From an uncultured Eubacteriales bacterium (lineage in GTDB: Bacteria > Bacillota > Clostridia > Peptostreptococcales > Anaerovoracaceae), in contig CACXCQ010000120.1 of assembly GCA_902766185.1 (NCBI GenBank), forward strand, positions 1 to 15,842: a stretch of 15,842 nt of DNA, written 5' to 3'. The notes under the pieces were generated by a model, which saw nothing but the letters and a program-made list of their open reading frames with translations, searched no databases and was not told the DNA's origin. A program made the translations under genes and the position numbers. The first letter of the stretch is position 1. Each line of letters begins with the position of its first letter. Positions 6,810 to 13,731 of the stretch are shown here, in pieces.

Positions 6810-7304
6810 ATGGCAAAGAAGAAAGTAACGGAGATCGCGGGAGAGCTGCTTGAAAACTATCTGGCGGAGGAGGAATATGAACTGTATTCCTCGGAGTTCG
6901 TCAAGGAAGGCGGCGACTGGTTCCTGCGGATATACATCGACCGCCTGCCGGATGAGAACGGCGCGGAACGCTATATCAGCACGGAGGACTGTGAGAAGGT
7001 CAGCCGTTATCTGAGCGAGGCCCTGGACCGGGAGGATCCAGTTCAGCAGAACTATTATCTGGAGGTTTCGTCCCCCGGAATGGACCGGCCGCTGCTGAAG
7101 CCCGAACACTACCGGCGCTACACCGGACATCAGGTGGAGATCAGGCTTTACCGGGGCAAGGACGGAACGAAGAACATCGCCGGAACGCTGGATGGATACG
7201 AGGATGGGGAGGACCCCGTCATCACCGTCACCGATGACGCCGGCAAACAATGGACGCTGAATTTATCGGAAATCGCCAGGACCAGACTGGCAGTGGTTTT
7301 CTAA
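6810..7304 (+). CDS. rimP: Ribosome maturation factor RimP
   Basis: The 164-residue protein is RimP (YlxS in Bacillus), a cytoplasmic factor that helps mature the 30S ribosomal subunit. The N-terminal alpha/beta domain spans about 1-90 and the C-terminal SH3-like barrel about 95-164. The family signature EVSSPGMDRPL appears near residues 87-97 and GTLDGYEDG begins the barrel region. Length is typical. It is the first gene of the operon, started by GGGAG at 6798-6802 and a 7-nt spacer. The position directly before nusA is conserved across most bacteria. The 28-nt gap to nusA contains only the nusA ribosome binding site. Confidence 0.95.
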   Translation: MAKKKVTEIAGELLENYLAEEEYELYSSEFVKEGGDWFLRIYIDRLPDENGAERYISTEDCEKVSRYLSEALDREDPVQQNYYLEVSSPGMDRPLLKPEHYRRYTGHQVEIRLYRGKDGTKNIAGTLDGYEDGEDPVITVTDDAGKQWTLNLSEIARTRLAVVF

Positions 7305-7319
7305 GCAATAGTTCTTTAT

Positions 7320-7325
7320 GGAGGG
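7320..7325 (+). promoter_or_regulatory. Ribosome binding site deciding the nusA start
   Basis: GGAGGG lies 7 nt before ATG 7333. The earlier in-frame ATG at 7318 overlaps this sequence and so cannot be the start used with it. Confidence 0.75.
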
Positions 7326-7332
7326 AACAGCA

Positions 7333-8631
7333 ATGAATGATTTTATGAACGCAATCGATGATCTGGTCAAAGAAAAAGGGATCACGAAGGAACTTCTGAT
7401 GGAAGCTATCGAGTCCGCTCTGGTGGCAGCCTATAAGAAGAACTACGGAACTGCCCAGAACGTCAGAATCGTGTTCGAGGATGGCATGGAAGGCTTCGAG
7501 GTGCTGATGAGAAAGGACGTGGTGGAGGAAGTCGAGGACGAATTCACCGAGATCTCTCTCGAGGAAGCCCTGGAGATCGACCCCCGGTATCAGGTGGGCG
7601 ACGTGGTGGAATATCAGGTGACGCCGCAGAACTTCGGACGGATCGCTGCCCAGACCGCCAAGCAGGTGGTCATCCAGAAGATCCACGAAGCGGAGCGCGG
7701 AATGGTCTTCGACAACTACATCAACCGTCAGGGCGATCTGATCACCGGAGTGGTCCAGAGGATCAGCAACGAGACCATTTTTGTAAATATCGGAAACACG
7801 GAAGGCATTCTGGTGGCCAGCGAGCGCGCCCGCAATGAGCGGTTCCGTGTGAATGACCGGATCAAGGCGTATATCATGGACGTGCGCAAGAGCAACAAGG
7901 GTCCGCAGATCTTCCTGTCCCGGACGCACCCGGGATTCGTGGAGCGGCTCTTCGAGCTGGAGGTGCCCGAGATCGAGGACGGGATCGTCGAGATCCGCAG
8001 CATCGCCAGAGAGGCGGGCTCCAGGACCAAGATCGCCGTATATACCGAGGACGAAGATGTGGATCCGGTAGGTGCCTGCGTCGGTACCGGCGGCAGCCGT
8101 GTCCGGAACGTGGTGGACGAGCTCTTCGGCGAGAAGATCGACATCACCACATGGGATGATGATCCCCATATCCTGATCCGCAACGTGCTGAGCCCGGCCA
8201 AAGTCGAAGAGGTGTTCATCGACGAGGAAGAGAATGCCGCTACGGTCATCGTGCCCGATTATCAGCTGTCCCTGGCCATCGGCAAGGAAGGACAGAACGT
8301 TCGACTTGCTGCCCGGTTGTGCGGATGGAAGATCGACATCAAGAGCCACTCCCAGTACTACGGAGACGAAGAGGAGTTCTACGATGACGATGAGTATTAC
8401 GAAGATGAGTACATCGAAGATGCTCCGGCGGAAGAGCTGATCGAAGATGCTCCGGCGGAAGAACTGATCGAAGATGCTCCGGAAGCCGAGGAGGCAGTTG
8501 AAGCTGAGGCGGAGGATGCTCCGGCGGAAGAGTTGACCGAAGTTGCTTCGGAAGCCGAGGAGGCCCCGGCCGCTGAAGAGGCAGCTGAGGAGGCTACTGA
8601 GGTTCCGGAAGAGGCTCCGGTCGAGGCGTAA
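7333..8631 (+). CDS. nusA: Transcription termination/antitermination factor NusA
   Basis: The 432-residue protein binds RNA polymerase near the RNA exit channel and promotes pausing, hairpin-dependent termination and antitermination. Domains in order: the RNA polymerase-binding N-terminal domain at about 1-125, S1 at about 135-199, KH1 at about 230-285 (DPVGACVGTGG at 245-254) and KH2 at about 300-345 (LAIGKEGQN). After residue 340 comes a tail of about 90 residues, rich in Glu, Asp, Ala and Pro, with repeated IEDAPAEEL units. Bacillus NusA ends soon after KH2 and the E. coli protein has folded AR domains instead, so this tail is unlike both. The KH1 GxxG loop reads GTGG and lacks the basic residue usual there. 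The start is fixed by the ribosome binding site at 7320-7325. NusA probably acts back on the leader hairpin of its own operon. Confidence 0.97.
   Translation: MNDFMNAIDDLVKEKGITKELLMEAIESALVAAYKKNYGTAQNVRIVFEDGMEGFEVLMRKDVVEEVEDEFTEISLEEALEIDPRYQVGDVVEYQVTPQNFGRIAAQTAKQVVIQKIHEAERGMVFDNYINRQGDLITGVVQRISNETIFVNIGNTEGILVASERARNERFRVNDRIKAYIMDVRKSNKGPQIFLSRTHPGFVERLFELEVPEIEDGIVEIRSIAREAGSRTKIAVYTEDEDVDPVGACVGTGGSRVRNVVDELFGEKIDITTWDDDPHILIRNVLSPAKVEEVFIDEEENAATVIVPDYQLSLAIGKEGQNVRLAARLCGWKIDIKSHSQYYGDEEEFYDDDEYYEDEYIEDAPAEELIEDAPAEELIEDAPEAEEAVEAEAEDAPAEELTEVASEAEEAPAAEEAAEEATEVPEEAPVEA
8413..8535 (+). repeat. 27-nt coding tandem repeat in the nusA tail
   Basis: Two almost identical 27-nt units lie at 8413-8439 and 8440-8466, differing at one third-codon position. 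A partial third unit starts at 8467 and matches for 16 nt. A diverged fourth copy lies at 8509-8535. Each encodes the nonapeptide IEDAPAEEL or a variant. Near-identity at synonymous positions points to recent duplication, so copy number may vary between strains. Confidence 0.85.
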
Positions 8632-8639
8632 TACGCCTC
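8623..8639 (+). other. GC-rich hairpin spanning the nusA stop codon
   Basis: GAGGCGT (8623-8629) and ACGCCTC (8633-8639) are perfectly complementary, leaving a 3-nt loop; the TAA stop is at 8629-8631. No T-run follows, so it is not a typical terminator. The ylxR ribosome binding site (AGGA, 8643-8646) begins 3 nt downstream, so the stem could affect ylxR initiation or mark an RNA processing point. Confidence 0.5.
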
Positions 8640-8655
8640 TGCAGGAATAAATGCA

Positions 8656-8943
8656 ATGAAAACGAAGAAGATGCCCATGCGCAGATGCGCAGGGTGTATG
8701 GAATCAAAACCAAAGAACGAACTCATCCGGATCGCTTCCTACGAAGGGGAGGTGAGCTTCGATCCAACCGGCAGAGCCAGGGGACGGGGCGTGTACCTTT
8801 GCCCGAGTGCGGACTGCATGAAGAAGGCGGTAAAAAAGAACGCGTTGCAGCGCAGCCTGAAGGTGCAGATCACCGACGAACAGATGGAAAGGATCCTGAA
8901 GGAGATCGAAGAGTATACGGAGGACCGCCATGGCGGGCAGTGA
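8656..8943 (+). CDS. ylxR: YlxR/RnpM family RNA-binding protein
   Basis: The 95-residue protein belongs to the DUF448 family. Signature features are the RRCAGC segment (C11, C14), KNELIRI near 20-26, DPTGRARGRGVYLC at 36-49 and a further C54. In Bacillus subtilis this protein (renamed RnpM) binds RNase P RNA and lowers RNase P activity; a nucleoid-associated regulatory role has also been proposed. It follows nusA by 24 nt with AGGA at 8643-8646. Its last 14 nt overlap ylxQ in another frame. The charged tail after about residue 85 is more variable than the core. The identification rests on the motifs and on its invariant place between nusA and ylxQ/infB. Confidence 0.93.
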   Translation: MKTKKMPMRRCAGCMESKPKNELIRIASYEGEVSFDPTGRARGRGVYLCPSADCMKKAVKKNALQRSLKVQITDEQMERILKEIEEYTEDRHGGQ

Positions 8944-9268
8944 CGAGAAGATCCTCAGGTATCTGGGACTGGCGAAACGGGGCAGGATGCTCATTTCCGG
9001 CATCAACACCTGCACGTACGCCATGAGCCGGGGGAAGGTATCCCTGGTCATCCTGGCGGAGGACATCTCTGAAAACAGTGAAAAAAAGATCCTGAAGGAG
9101 ATCCGGAAGAACCATACGGACTTCATCAGGTACGGAAAGAAAAGTGACCTGTCTCACGCCGTGGGGCAGGAAGAAAGAAGCGTATTCGCAATTACAGATG
9201 ATCAATTCGCAAAAACGATTCTGAAAGAAATCATGCGGGAAATCGATAGAAGGAGGGTGTGCGAATGA
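8930..9268 (+). CDS. ylxQ: YlxQ, L7Ae-type RNA-binding protein
   Basis: The 112-residue product has the L7Ae/L30e/Gadd45 fold pattern: a leading helix KILRYLGLAKRGRML near 7-21, a strand with VSLVILAEDIS near 37-47, and a helix that follows. Relatives bind kink-turn RNA; the physiological RNA target of YlxQ is not established. GGAGG at 8919-8923, inside ylxR, gives the start with a 6-nt spacer, and the first 14 nt overlap ylxR. The stop TGA shares the ATGA at 9265-9268 with the infB start, so ylxR, ylxQ and infB are probably translated in a coupled way. Confidence 0.9.
   Translation: MAGSDEKILRYLGLAKRGRMLISGINTCTYAMSRGKVSLVILAEDISENSEKKILKEIRKNHTDFIRYGKKSDLSHAVGQEERSVFAITDDQFAKTILKEIMREIDRRRVCE
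9251..9257 (+). promoter_or_regulatory. Ribosome binding site deciding the infB start
   Basis: AGGAGGG, near perfect, lies 7 nt before ATG 9265. An in-frame GTG at 9259 is only 1 nt from it and can be excluded as the main start. Confidence 0.8.
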
Positions 9269-12200
9269 AAATCACAGATCTTGCATCTGACCTGAAGCTT
9301 ACCGGCAAGGAGGTGCTGGAAAAAGCCAAGGCGATGGGAATCGAAGTCGGCAGCGAGTCGGACGAACTGTCTGACCGTGAGGCGGTTTCGGTGAAGAACA
9401 ATATCCTGCGCGGCAGGGAGAAGGCAGAGACCAAGGTGGTCAGAGCCAGCCGCGCCAAGAAGGATGAGGCTGAGAAGAAGGCCGATGAACCGAAGAGAAC
9501 GGTAAAGGCGGCAAACATCAAGCTTCCGGAAATGAAACGGAGCACCAGGAAGACCAGACCGGCAGCATCTGCCGCAGGACGTACAACGACTGCCGCGACT
9601 GCCGCAGCGGCTCCCAAAAGCACCGCGAGAACAACTGCCGCGAGAACGGTGGCTGATCCGCGTACCGGTGCGGAAGCTGCCAAGCCCAAAGTCTCCAAGG
9701 CTATGCTGGAAGAACGGATCGCCAGAGAGAAGGCGGAGAAAGAGGCTGCTGCTTCGAAAGCGAAGAGCGAAGCTGCCGCAGCTGCTGTTTCTGCTGCCGC
9801 TGAAGAGGCTTCGGTGAATGAGGTTCCTGCAGCGACTGCAGTGGAAACGCCTGCCGCGGAAAAGCCGGCAGCAGCGGAAACTGCTGTGGCACAGCCGGAA
9901 GCCCCGGTGAAGGAAGCCGAGACGAAGGCCGAACCGGAAAAGGCCGCTCCCGTGAAGGAAGAGCCGATCAAGGAGCCCGAAAAGACTGCTGCTCCCGAAG
10001 CCGAAGCATCCCAGCCGGAGAAAGCCCCGAAAACAGCTCCCGTGAAGGAGGAGCCGAAGAAGGAAGCTCCCGCCGCGGAGAAAGCCGCGGAGAAAGCCCC
10101 GGAAAAAGCAGAGGAAAAGCCCCGCAAGAGAAGCGGCCTGAAGGTCATCAAGAGCGCCGCGGAAGTGCACAGAGAAGAAGCTCAGGCGGCGGCACGCCGC
10201 AAGGCCGAACGGGCAAAGAGAGAAGAAAGAGAAGGAAAGAACAGCACCGATCGCAGAACCTCCGACCGCAGATCGGCTGATCACAGAGATGGCCGCAGAC
10301 CGGATGGACAGAGACGTCCGGCAGGGGCACCGTCATCACGCCCATCCCGCAGGGCAGACGCGCCTCAGGCAGCTCAGACACCCGCAAAATCATCCTCCCA
10401 CAGAGCTGATAAGAAGAGCAAGGATCGTGATCGGGATAAGGATCGCGACAGATTCTCCAGACTGGAGCGGGGCGGTAAGAAGACCGGCAAGCCCCAGTCC
10501 CTGGAAAAGCAGACGAGAAACAAGCGGCATAACCGCCACAAGGAAGCGCCGCAGCCCGAGGTCGAAGCCGTCAGCCTGCCCGCAGGAACAGTGCTCATCA
10601 ACGTACCGATCACTGTTGCCGGTTTCGCGGAGCAGACCCAGACGACCGTATCTCAGATAATCATGACTCTGATGCGCATGGGCGTCATGGCCAATGTGAA
10701 CCAGAATCTGGACGAGGATACTGTGGTCCTTCTGGCGGAGGAGATGGGTATCCAGGTCGCCATCGGCAACGTGAACAAGGAAGAAGAATATCAGGAAGAA
10801 GAAGGCATCGAGAACTTCGAGGACAAGGAGTCCGATCTGCGTCCGAGAGCTCCGATCATCACCGTCATGGGTCACGTCGACCACGGCAAGACGTCTCTGC
10901 TGGACGCGATCCGCAAGACCAACGTCACCGAATCCGAGTCCGGCGGCATCACCCAGCACATCGGTGCTTCCGAGGTGGAGATCAACGGACAGAAGATCGT
11001 GTTCCTGGATACGCCGGGACATGAGGCCTTCACCGCCATGCGTGCCCGGGGCGCTCACGCTACGGACATCGCGGTCCTGGTGGTCGCTGCCGATGACAGC
11101 GTCAAGCCCCAGACCATCGAGTCCATCAGCCATGCCAAATCCGCGGGCGTGCCCATCATCGTTGCCATCAATAAGATGGATAAGCCTGGAGCCAATCCGG
11201 AAGTGGTCAAGAGAGACCTTTCAGAACAGGGTATCCTGGTCGAGGATTGGGGCGGTGACGTCATCAGCGTTCCCGTTTCCGCCAAGACCGGCGAAGGCAT
11301 CAAGAACCTGCTGGAGATGATCCTCCTGCAGGCAGAGGTTCTGGAACTGAAGGCCAATCCGGATCGTCTGGCCATGGGTACCGTGCTGGAAGCCCGGCTC
11401 GATAAGGCCAAGGGCCCCATTGCCAGCCTGCTGGTGCTCAACGGCACCCTGAAGTCCGGCGCGAGCATCGTCGCCGGAACCTGTGCCGGCAAGGTCAGAC
11501 TGATGACCAACGACAAGGGAGAGAAGCTGCGCAAGGCGGGACCGGCCACAGCTGTGGAGATCCTGGGCCTTACGGAGGTTCCTCAGGCGGGCGACGTGTT
11601 CAACGCGGTGAAGAGCCCTGCCAAGGCAAAGGAGATCGCATACAACCGTCAGCAGAAGGTGAGAGAAGAAGTTCTGGCCAGAAATGCCAGCACCACGCTG
11701 GAGGAACTGTTCAGCCAGATCCAGGCAGGCGAGGTGAAGGAACTGAACCTGATCATCAAGGCAGACGTACAGGGTTCCGTCGGAGCCATCGTTTCATCGC
11801 TGGAGAAGCTGTCCAACGATGAGGTGAAGGTGAACATCGTCCACACCGGCGTCGGCGCCATCAATGAGTCCGACGTCATGCTGGCCGGCACATCGGATTC
11901 CGTCATCATCGGATTCAACGTCCGGCCCAGCGGCGCAGTCAGCGCCCAGGCGGAGAGGGACGGCATCCAGATCAGAACCTACAACGTCATCTACAACATC
12001 ATCGATGATGTGGAGAACGCCATGAAGGGCATGCTGGATCCGGAATTCAAGGAAGTCGTTCTGGGTCGTGTGGAGATCCGGACCACCTTCAAGGTACCTG
12101 GCGTGGGCATCGTCGGCGGCGCCTATGTCACCGACGGCAAGGTAGTGAGAAACGAGCAGATCCGACTGGTAAGAGACGGTATCGTGATCCACGAGGGCAA

Positions 12201-12345
12201 GATCTCGTCCCTGAAGCGATTCAAGGACGATGCCAAGGAGGTCGCGCAGGGCTACGAGTGCGGTATCGGCATCGAAAACTATAACGACATCAAGGAAGGC
12301 GATGTCATCGAATGCTTCACCATGGAAGAGATCGCCAGAGATTAG
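9265..12345 (+). CDS. infB: Translation initiation factor IF2
   Basis: The 1026-residue GTPase brings initiator fMet-tRNA to the 30S subunit and promotes 50S joining. Domains in order: a first IF2_N module at about 1-50 (ITDLASDLKLTGKEVLEKA); a low-complexity linker at about 55-440; a second IF2_N module at about 442-500; the GTPase domain with P-loop GHVDHGKT at 536-543, DTPGH at 582-586, NKMD at 636-639 and SAKTGEG from 672; then domain II and the C-terminal C1/C2 domains with the tRNA-binding end at about 930-1026. All G motifs are intact. The linker makes the protein longer than the Bacillus subtilis (about 716) and E. coli (890) forms. The linker is first Ala/Glu/Lys/Pro-rich, then Arg/Asp/Ser-rich. 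The start is set by AGGAGGG at 9251-9257 and overlaps the ylxQ stop. Confidence 0.97.
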   Translation: MKITDLASDLKLTGKEVLEKAKAMGIEVGSESDELSDREAVSVKNNILRGREKAETKVVRASRAKKDEAEKKADEPKRTVKAANIKLPEMKRSTRKTRPAASAAGRTTTAATAAAAPKSTARTTAARTVADPRTGAEAAKPKVSKAMLEERIAREKAEKEAAASKAKSEAAAAAVSAAAEEASVNEVPAATAVETPAAEKPAAAETAVAQPEAPVKEAETKAEPEKAAPVKEEPIKEPEKTAAPEAEASQPEKAPKTAPVKEEPKKEAPAAEKAAEKAPEKAEEKPRKRSGLKVIKSAAEVHREEAQAAARRKAERAKREEREGKNSTDRRTSDRRSADHRDGRRPDGQRRPAGAPSSRPSRRADAPQAAQTPAKSSSHRADKKSKDRDRDKDRDRFSRLERGGKKTGKPQSLEKQTRNKRHNRHKEAPQPEVEAVSLPAGTVLINVPITVAGFAEQTQTTVSQIIMTLMRMGVMANVNQNLDEDTVVLLAEEMGIQVAIGNVNKEEEYQEEEGIENFEDKESDLRPRAPIITVMGHVDHGKTSLLDAIRKTNVTESESGGITQHIGASEVEINGQKIVFLDTPGHEAFTAMRARGAHATDIAVLVVAADDSVKPQTIESISHAKSAGVPIIVAINKMDKPGANPEVVKRDLSEQGILVEDWGGDVISVPVSAKTGEGIKNLLEMILLQAEVLELKANPDRLAMGTVLEARLDKAKGPIASLLVLNGTLKSGASIVAGTCAGKVRLMTNDKGEKLRKAGPATAVEILGLTEVPQAGDVFNAVKSPAKAKEIAYNRQQKVREEVLARNASTTLEELFSQIQAGEVKELNLIIKADVQGSVGAIVSSLEKLSNDEVKVNIVHTGVGAINESDVMLAGTSDSVIIGFNVRPSGAVSAQAERDGIQIRTYNVIYNIIDDVENAMKGMLDPEFKEVVLGRVEIRTTFKVPGVGIVGGAYVTDGKVVRNEQIRLVRDGIVIHEGKISSLKRFKDDAKEVAQGYECGIGIENYNDIKEGDVIECFTMEEIARD
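9946..10064 (+). repeat. Imperfect direct repeat in the IF2 linker
   Basis: A 29-nt segment at 9946-9974 recurs at 10036-10064 with three mismatches; both encode APVKEEP followed by basic and acidic residues. The intervening sequence is also Ala/Pro/Glu/Lys-rich. This fits growth of the linker by local duplication. Confidence 0.6.
10072..10107 (+). repeat. 12-nt tandem repeat in the IF2 linker
   Basis: Two identical 12-nt units at 10072-10083 and 10084-10095 (GCCGCGGAGAAA) and a diverged third at 10096-10107 encode AEKA-type tetrapeptides, giving an alternating charge pattern likely to be helical or disordered. Confidence 0.7.
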
Positions 12346-12354
12346 GAGAATCAC

Positions 12355-12735
12355 ATGAGCAGAGGATACAGAGCAGACCGCATCGGTGAGGAGATCCGCA
12401 GGATCATCAGCGAACTGCTTCTGCAGGGGCTGAAGGATCCCCGGCTTCACTCTCTGATCAGCATCACCGCTGTTGATGTCACCAGCGATTACAGCTACGC
12501 AACGGTGTATTTCACCGTGCTGGGAGCGAAATCCGATGATGAGGAGCTGGCCGGCGTCATGGAGGGCTTCGAAAGCTCCAAGGGCTACATCCGCAGCAAA
12601 GTGGGTTCAGCCCTTCGGCTTAAGCATACGCCGGAACTGATCTTCCGGCCCGACACCTCTCTGGAGTACGGCCGGCACATCGACGAGATCATCGATTCTC
12701 TCGAGTACAGCAACAGTGACAGCGAGGACGAATGA
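12355..12735 (+). CDS. rbfA: 30S ribosome-binding factor RbfA
   Basis: The 126-residue protein is a KH-fold factor that binds immature 30S subunits and helps late 16S rRNA processing, notably during cold stress. Characteristic features are the N-terminal RADRIGEEIRRIISELL, KDPRL near 27-31, ITAVDVTSDYSYATVYFTV near 37-55, and the C-terminal helix region LRLKHTPEL with a DTSLEYG segment. Length is typical. AGGAG at 12344-12348 overlaps the infB stop and lies 6 nt before the ATG. The stop overlaps the next start (ATGA, 12732-12735). It acts in the same 30S maturation pathway as RimP, the first gene of this operon. Confidence 0.95.
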   Translation: MSRGYRADRIGEEIRRIISELLLQGLKDPRLHSLISITAVDVTSDYSYATVYFTVLGAKSDDEELAGVMEGFESSKGYIRSKVGSALRLKHTPELIFRPDTSLEYGRHIDEIIDSLEYSNSDSEDE

Positions 12736-13727
12736 TTAAAGCAAATACTACATTAAAAGAGATCGGAAACATTCTGGCAGCCGCGGACAGCGTGCTGCTG
12801 TTTCCACATATGAACCCTGATCCGGACGGCATCGGCTCGAGCATGGCCCTGTGCCGCGCTTTGCGCGGGCAGGGAAAGACCGCATGGATCATTCTGGATT
12901 CGGAACTTCCCGGGTACATGAAGTACATGGAGGCCGGCTCCGGCGCAGAGGAACCGGACGAGCCGCTGATCACCCTGGATCAGGAGATCCTGTCCGAGCC
13001 CGACATCTGCGTCAGCATGGACGGAAGCGACGATTCGCGCATCACCGGGAGGGAAGAGATCTTCCACAAAGGCAGGACCAGCCTTTGCATCGATCATCAT
13101 CTCGTTAAGGAATGCGACCGGGATCATTACTATATCGATCCGGACGCGGCTGCCACGGCGCAGCTGATCTTCACGCTGATGAAGGAGATGGACTGGCCGA
13201 TGGACGAGCGGATCGCCACGGACCTTTACACCGGCATCAACGGCGATACCGGCTGTTTCATGTACTCCAATACTACCCCAGAGATCATGCGCATATCGGC
13301 GGAACTGATGGAGCTCGGCGCCGACACCGAACTGGTGAACGTGAACCTGCACCAGAGCAGGAGCCTGGAGACCGTGAAAGTCACCATGAAGGTCATGGAG
13401 ACGCTGGACATGTTCGCTGACGGCAGGGCTGCCATGGCGAAGCTGACGAAGGAGATGCTGGAATCCTGCAACGCGAAGATGGAAGCCGCGGACCAGGTGA
13501 TCGATGATCTGCGCTCTATCGAAGGAGTGGAGATCGCCGCCTTCGTGAAGGAGGACGGTGAGGTCACCCGGGTCAACATGCGGGCTAAGACGTGCGGAAA
13601 CGTAGCGGAGATCGCGGAGCGGCACGGCGGCGGCGGACACGCTAAGGCAGCCGGATTCCGTGAGGAGGCGCCTCTGGAGCAGGTGTATGAGACGCTGCGG
13701 GAGGAGATCAGGCTGGCGCTTGAGTGA
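12732..13727 (+). CDS. nrnA: DHH/DHHA1 phosphoesterase NrnA (nanoRNase and pAp phosphatase)
   Basis: The 331-residue protein matches bacterial NrnA, which degrades 2-5 nt RNA fragments and dephosphorylates 3'-phosphoadenosine 5'-phosphate. Metal-binding motifs of the DHH domain: H26, D30 and D32 in HMNPDPDGIGS; D97 in SMDGSDDS; D121-H122-H123 in CIDHHLV; and D172 in INGDTGCF. The DHHA1 substrate-binding domain near the C-terminus has the glycine-rich RHGGGGHAKAAGF at about 297-309. Length is near the family value of about 320. The start overlaps the rbfA stop, with GAGGA at 12724-12728 only 3 nt before it, so efficient translation probably depends on coupling. The position between rbfA and truB is usual in Bacillota. 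Confidence 0.92.
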   Translation: MIKANTTLKEIGNILAAADSVLLFPHMNPDPDGIGSSMALCRALRGQGKTAWIILDSELPGYMKYMEAGSGAEEPDEPLITLDQEILSEPDICVSMDGSDDSRITGREEIFHKGRTSLCIDHHLVKECDRDHYYIDPDAAATAQLIFTLMKEMDWPMDERIATDLYTGINGDTGCFMYSNTTPEIMRISAELMELGADTELVNVNLHQSRSLETVKVTMKVMETLDMFADGRAAMAKLTKEMLESCNAKMEAADQVIDDLRSIEGVEIAAFVKEDGEVTRVNMRAKTCGNVAEIAERHGGGGHAKAAGFREEAPLEQVYETLREEIRLALE

Positions 13728-13731
13728 TGTG

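Noticed and set aside
7308..7316. ATAGTTCTT shared between the rimP-nusA gap and the region just before the tRNA promoter
   Set aside because: A 9-nt AT-rich match at two places has no structure or clear role and can occur by chance; the first copy has no following -10 box at proper spacing.
8413..8535. Tandem repeat in nusA considered as a CRISPR-like array
   Set aside because: Units are contiguous with no unique spacers, stay in frame and encode the NusA tail.
9202..10284. Minus-strand open frames opposite the infB linker, giving Ser/Phe/Ala-rich or Gly/Arg/Leu-rich products
   Set aside because: The composition is the simple complement of Ala/Glu/Lys codons in the linker, and there is no independent start signal or known domain.
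10584..10593. Internal start for a short IF2 isoform at GTG 10591 after AGGA
   Set aside because: The spacing from AGGA to GTG is only 3 nt, too short to be convincing without experimental data.
12804..12842. Odd first DHH motif (HMNPDPDGIGS) in NrnA as a sign of inactivation
   Set aside because: It still fits H-x-x-P-D-x-D-x-x-G-S, and the other metal ligands and the DHH triplet are intact.
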